NCBI GenBank assembly: GCA_014584705.1
Contig: JACTMJ010000007.1
Coordinates: 42,327-106,326, forward strand
From: Acidobacteriota bacterium
GTDB taxonomy: Bacteria; Acidobacteriota; Terriglobia; Bryobacterales; Bryobacteraceae
Length of the DNA stretch: 64,000 nt
Direction: 5' to 3'
A model generated the notes under the pieces. It worked only from the letters and a program-made list of their open reading frames with translations, ran no database searches and was not told the origin of the DNA. The stretch's first letter is position 1; the number at the start of each line of letters is the position of its first letter. Shown here piece after piece: positions 60,826-64,000 of this stretch. The position numbers were made by a program, and so were the translations under genes.

Positions 60826-63711
60826 ATGATGAAAATGAAAGCCGCAATCGGCTTGTGGGCAGTGCTCACGGCCGGAACCTTCGCGGCGGAACGCATTTCA
60901 TGCCCTGTTACGGCGGATAATTGGGTCGAATCCACGCCGTGGAGATCACCCGGACGTGAGTCGGTGAATCACGGCGCTGAAGAACAGTTGGTCATTAACG
61001 GCCGTAACAGCTTTGCGCTGCTGGCCTTCGATATGTCTTCTGCCCGGGGGATGCGCATCGAGAAGGCAACCCTGCGCGTGCACCGCAGTGCGGATGCGGT
61101 TCCCTTGACCGTTGTTGGCATTTCCAGCGTCAGCGGCTCCGCTCCGTGGTCCGAACATGAAATGCACTACCTCCGCGCGGCGAAGGATCAGCCCTGGTCC
61201 TATGCCGGATCGGACCTCACCGACGTTACCTTTAGTCTCGGTGGGAGCCTCTACACGTATGTGCGGGCGCGGGACGCCGGCGACGGCTGGTATGAGATCG
61301 ACATTCCGTCCGCGGTTGCGACGGCTCTTGCCACGGGTGACCAGTTCGGCCTGATGCTGACGGACGAAAAAGGACAGACACGCACACACCACAGGATTAG
61401 CAGCCGGGAGAGCGCCAATGTACCGGTCTTGATCGTCGAGGGCACGCGCGCCTCGGAGCCCGCGGGTCCCGTGCAATCGTTTCCGCCACGCACCGCGCAG
61501 GCTCTCGGCCGCACCTCACAGCGGCCCGGCAGCGCCATCCTGCATTTTGGCGGAGCACGTGCCGCGCGTTACGAACTGCGTTACTCAGAAAACCCCATCA
61601 CCGCTGAAAATTTCGAATCAGTCTCGTCCGTTCCACGCTGGATGCTCGATCCGCTGGCGCCGAAATCCGATCACCTCGCGAACTCCAACTCAATTCAGGA
61701 TGAAGTACACGCCGTCGTCGAAGGCTTAGATCCCGGAAAGCAATACTATTTCGCCGCGCGCGGCATCAGCGCCACGGGACAAGCCGGCCCGGTGAGCCCG
61801 CTGAACAAAGCTCTGGCTTATTCCCGCGTGTGGCCTTCGCTGCCCCCGCCGCTTCCGGCGTCCGCCGCGAAGCACGCAGCAGAAGCGGCAAAGGGTGGCG
61901 TAAAGGTATGGTCCTTCCCGGAACTCCATAAGGTCAACCCACAAACAGGGGAGCTGCTCGAGCGCGGCCCTGTTTGGAACGGAGGTGTGCGGCTGAGGGG
62001 GGCAAGAAACGAATTCGTTGCGTTTCAAGTGGCTGTGGAGAGCGCAAGTCCGCTGAAGAACATTGCGGTTACGGTGGAGAAGCCGCTGTTTGCCTCAACC
62101 AAACTGCCGCCTGTTTTTCAAAAGACGGGAGCCATACAGCTGTACCGTGAATGGATGATCCCGGACGACAAGGATACCAGTCCGACGCGTCCCTGGTACC
62201 CCGACGTGTTGATCCCTCTGACCGGGACTTTTGACCTTCCCAGCGCCGACAACGCCGTGCCCAATCAGCGCGTGCAGCCGATCTTCGTGGATATCTACAT
62301 TCCGCACGATGCCGTGCCGGGAGTGCACCATGGCAGCATCGCCGTGCATGCGGACGGAAAACTGTTGCACCGGATCGCGGTGGAGATCGACGTACTGCCG
62401 TTCGCCTTGCCGGACGAGCTGAGCTTCCTCATCGATCTAAATGCCTACAGCGGTGTAAACGCTGGCTATAACATCTCTCGTGGCACGCCTGAGTATCACA
62501 AGCTTCTTCAGGCCCATCACCGGATCGCGCACCTGAACCGCACCAATCTGGATATCCTCGGCTATTCGCATACCGGCACCACGGAGCCCGATCAAACTCC
62601 GCCGCTCATTGGGGTAGGCGCGGAGACGAAGGTCGCTAGCTGGAAGGACTGGGACGCTCACTTCGGGCCGCTCGTTTCCGGTTCAGCGTTCGCGGACCTG
62701 CCGCGCGCTTCCGTTCCGGTCCAAGCGATCTATCTCGCCTTGTTCGAGAACTGGCCAGGCGATCTGCGCAAGTCATACAAGTGGAACATTCCGGAGCGCG
62801 CCCGGACAACGGAAGAATACTGGCAGCAAATCGCGCGGCACGGGCTTCAGGCAGGCCTGATCGAAGATGGCTTCCCCCGTGAATACCAGGACCGTTTCTC
62901 CGCTGTGGCGCGTGAGTTCGCCGAGCACTTTCGCGAGAAGAAGTGGACGAAGACCCGATACCAGATCTTCTTCAACAACAAGTATTACTATAAGGACCCC
63001 GCACGGATTGGCAGAGGCGTCTCCTGGTGGCTGCTTGACGAGCCGAATCACCACGACGATTATCGTGCCCTCAGCTTCTTTGGGAACCTGGGCAAGCGGT
63101 GGCTCAAAGATTACTCGGATGTGCCGATGGTGTTCCGCACTGATATCAGCTACGTGGATTTCATCCGTGACCAGATTCCCGGCCTTATCGATATCGACAG
63201 CGCGAGCCGGCATTTCTTCACCCGGAACCGTTACTTGATGGACAACCGCAACCGATTCGGGCGAGAGTACTGGCATTATGCCGATACGAATCATCCGCGC
63301 GAGAGCAATGTCCACATGCGGGCGTGGGCCTGGCGGGCATGGACCAGCGGCGCCGATGGGATCGTCCCGTGGAACACCGTCCACGGCGGCGCGAGTGTCT
63401 GGGATCGAGCCGACGAACTCACCGTCTTCTATCCGGGTACAAAATTCGGGATAAACGAACCCTACGCTTCCGTACGTCTGAAAGGGTTTCGCCGCGCCCA
63501 GCAGGACATGGAGTACCTCACGCTCCTGTCACGAAAGAACGGCTGGGATCGTCAGGCTGTGGCACACGCGATCCAGGAGGTACTTGATCTTTCCGAGGAG
63601 ACACGGCTCCGCTATGCGGAGGATGCCGGCTCGGTCCGCTTCGATCAAGTCTCCGACGCGCAACTCGATGAACTGCGTCTTCGTATAGCGGCTGCATTGA
63701 TGAAACCGTGA
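60826..63711 (+). CDS. Large exported protein with DNRLRE/CBM96-like domain and DUF4091
   Basis: Protein of 961 aa with a signal peptide (MKMKAAIGLWAVLTAGTFAA). Residues about 25-210 form a DNRLRE/CBM96-like beta-sandwich (LLAFDMSSARGMRIEKATLR, VRARDAGDGWYEIDIPSAV). A fibronectin-III-like stretch follows (about 225-330, AVVEGLDPGKQYYFAARGIS). The C-terminal half is a DUF4091-type glycoside-hydrolase-like region (SWWLLDEPNHHDDYRALSFF, SGADGIVPWNTV, GFRRAQQDMEYLTLL). It probably acts on polysaccharides outside the cytoplasm. TTG two codons upstream is an alternative start. A hairpin follows the stop. Confidence 0.75.
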   Translation: MMKMKAAIGLWAVLTAGTFAAERISCPVTADNWVESTPWRSPGRESVNHGAEEQLVINGRNSFALLAFDMSSARGMRIEKATLRVHRSADAVPLTVVGISSVSGSAPWSEHEMHYLRAAKDQPWSYAGSDLTDVTFSLGGSLYTYVRARDAGDGWYEIDIPSAVATALATGDQFGLMLTDEKGQTRTHHRISSRESANVPVLIVEGTRASEPAGPVQSFPPRTAQALGRTSQRPGSAILHFGGARAARYELRYSENPITAENFESVSSVPRWMLDPLAPKSDHLANSNSIQDEVHAVVEGLDPGKQYYFAARGISATGQAGPVSPLNKALAYSRVWPSLPPPLPASAAKHAAEAAKGGVKVWSFPELHKVNPQTGELLERGPVWNGGVRLRGARNEFVAFQVAVESASPLKNIAVTVEKPLFASTKLPPVFQKTGAIQLYREWMIPDDKDTSPTRPWYPDVLIPLTGTFDLPSADNAVPNQRVQPIFVDIYIPHDAVPGVHHGSIAVHADGKLLHRIAVEIDVLPFALPDELSFLIDLNAYSGVNAGYNISRGTPEYHKLLQAHHRIAHLNRTNLDILGYSHTGTTEPDQTPPLIGVGAETKVASWKDWDAHFGPLVSGSAFADLPRASVPVQAIYLALFENWPGDLRKSYKWNIPERARTTEEYWQQIARHGLQAGLIEDGFPREYQDRFSAVAREFAEHFREKKWTKTRYQIFFNNKYYYKDPARIGRGVSWWLLDEPNHHDDYRALSFFGNLGKRWLKDYSDVPMVFRTDISYVDFIRDQIPGLIDIDSASRHFFTRNRYLMDNRNRFGREYWHYADTNHPRESNVHMRAWAWRAWTSGADGIVPWNTVHGGASVWDRADELTVFYPGTKFGINEPYASVRLKGFRRAQQDMEYLTLLSRKNGWDRQAVAHAIQEVLDLSEETRLRYAEDAGSVRFDQVSDAQLDELRLRIAAALMKP

Positions 63712-63715
63712 GTTT

Positions 63716-63745
63716 GATGCGGAGCACTCGCGGGCGCTCCGCATC
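63716..63745 (+). terminator. Perfect 10-bp hairpin after the DUF4091 gene (possible terminator)
   Basis: GATGCGGAGC (63716-63725) pairs with GCTCCGCATC (63736-63745) around a 10-nt loop, four bp after the stop codon. The position suggests termination or mRNA stability, but there is no T-run after it. Confidence 0.45.
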
Positions 63746-64000
63746 TCGCTATGCGAATCGCACTGCAACCTCTCCCGGTTCGTGCCGCACTGGTTTGATT
63801 GGGGCTCACGCACAAAGCCGTTACCAGTACTAAGGCCCGGCCAAAGCCAACTTTTCAATCCGTTCACGAATCTGACCGGCGGGGTAATCAGGAGTTTCGG
63901 GGACATTCATGATAGGTATCTGTCAAGGGGAGACAGAGATCCCCCGAGTCCTCCTGGCGGCGGAACCTGTGAGTTTGAAGCAACGCTGTCGTCACCGCTC
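63746..64000. other. Right-edge region without an assigned gene
   Basis: A plus frame is open from the hairpin to the window edge and includes RFVPHWFDWGSRTKPLPVLR. It has no start codon with a ribosome binding site and matches no family I know. It may be the start of a gene continuing beyond the window, or non-coding. Confidence 0.25.

Overview
The window is GC-rich, densely packed bacterial DNA. It most resembles an Acidobacteriota chromosome of the Bryobacterales/Solibacter type. The support is a complete act operon for alternative complex III, many exported TIM-barrel and sugar-acid enzymes with Tat-like leaders, a group of large uncharacterised glycoside-hydrolase-type proteins, and ribosomal-protein clusters. 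The taxonomic call is an inference from gene content; no rRNA gene, tRNA gene or CRISPR array was seen.

Layout. 1-7390 (minus): actA-B-C-D-E-F, quinol:cytochrome c oxidoreductase; actF runs off the left edge. 7538-9726 (plus): a histidine kinase and a response regulator whose output domain is an XRE-type helix-turn-helix. 9763-14905: exonuclease III, a YjhG/YagF-type sugar-acid dehydratase, an HTH plus periplasmic-binding-protein-like regulator, and an exported sugar isomerase. 14995-22184: the most unusual region, described below. 22215-30599: two FtsX-type permeases, a galactonate-dehydratase-like enzyme, queA, a zinc-ribbon protein, tsaD, an Mrp ATPase and an exported O-methyltransferase. 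30692-41403 (minus): mgtE, a DapA-like exported enzyme and a HIT protein, then translation genes (an ihfB-like gene, rpsA, frr, pyrH, tsf, rpsB, rpsI, rplM). 41923-50685: alkaline phosphatase, a DksA-like protein with a degenerate zinc finger, pgeF, a lone nuoB, a lipoprotein, a geranylgeranyl-reductase-like oxidoreductase, hemL, a membrane protein and a nitrilase-superfamily protein. 51182-63711: four large exported carbohydrate-active-type proteins, with higBA, a damaged hicAB and an insertion-sequence relic between the third and fourth, plus several intergenic repeats.

The likely novel system is 14995-22184. Two divergent transcription units share a 442-bp upstream region. The minus unit encodes a PRMT-like methyltransferase and a homologue of the borosin (OphMA-type) backbone alpha-N-methyltransferase. 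The plus unit encodes a subtilase without a signal peptide, whose C-terminal third is a long Pro-Thr-Arg repeat followed by Gly-Tyr-Glu-Asp-Pro-Tyr repeats. After it come an APH-fold kinase and a HopA1-family protein, with a 4-bp stop/start overlap between those last two. A kinase/HopA1 pair is the Ser/Thr dehydration machinery of class V lanthipeptides and thioamitides. A free-standing subtilase-prodomain-like protein lies beside the cluster. I infer a RiPP-like or protein-maturation system in which the protease's own repeats may be the modified substrate. No member of this cluster has been tested here, and the precursor assignment is the weakest link.
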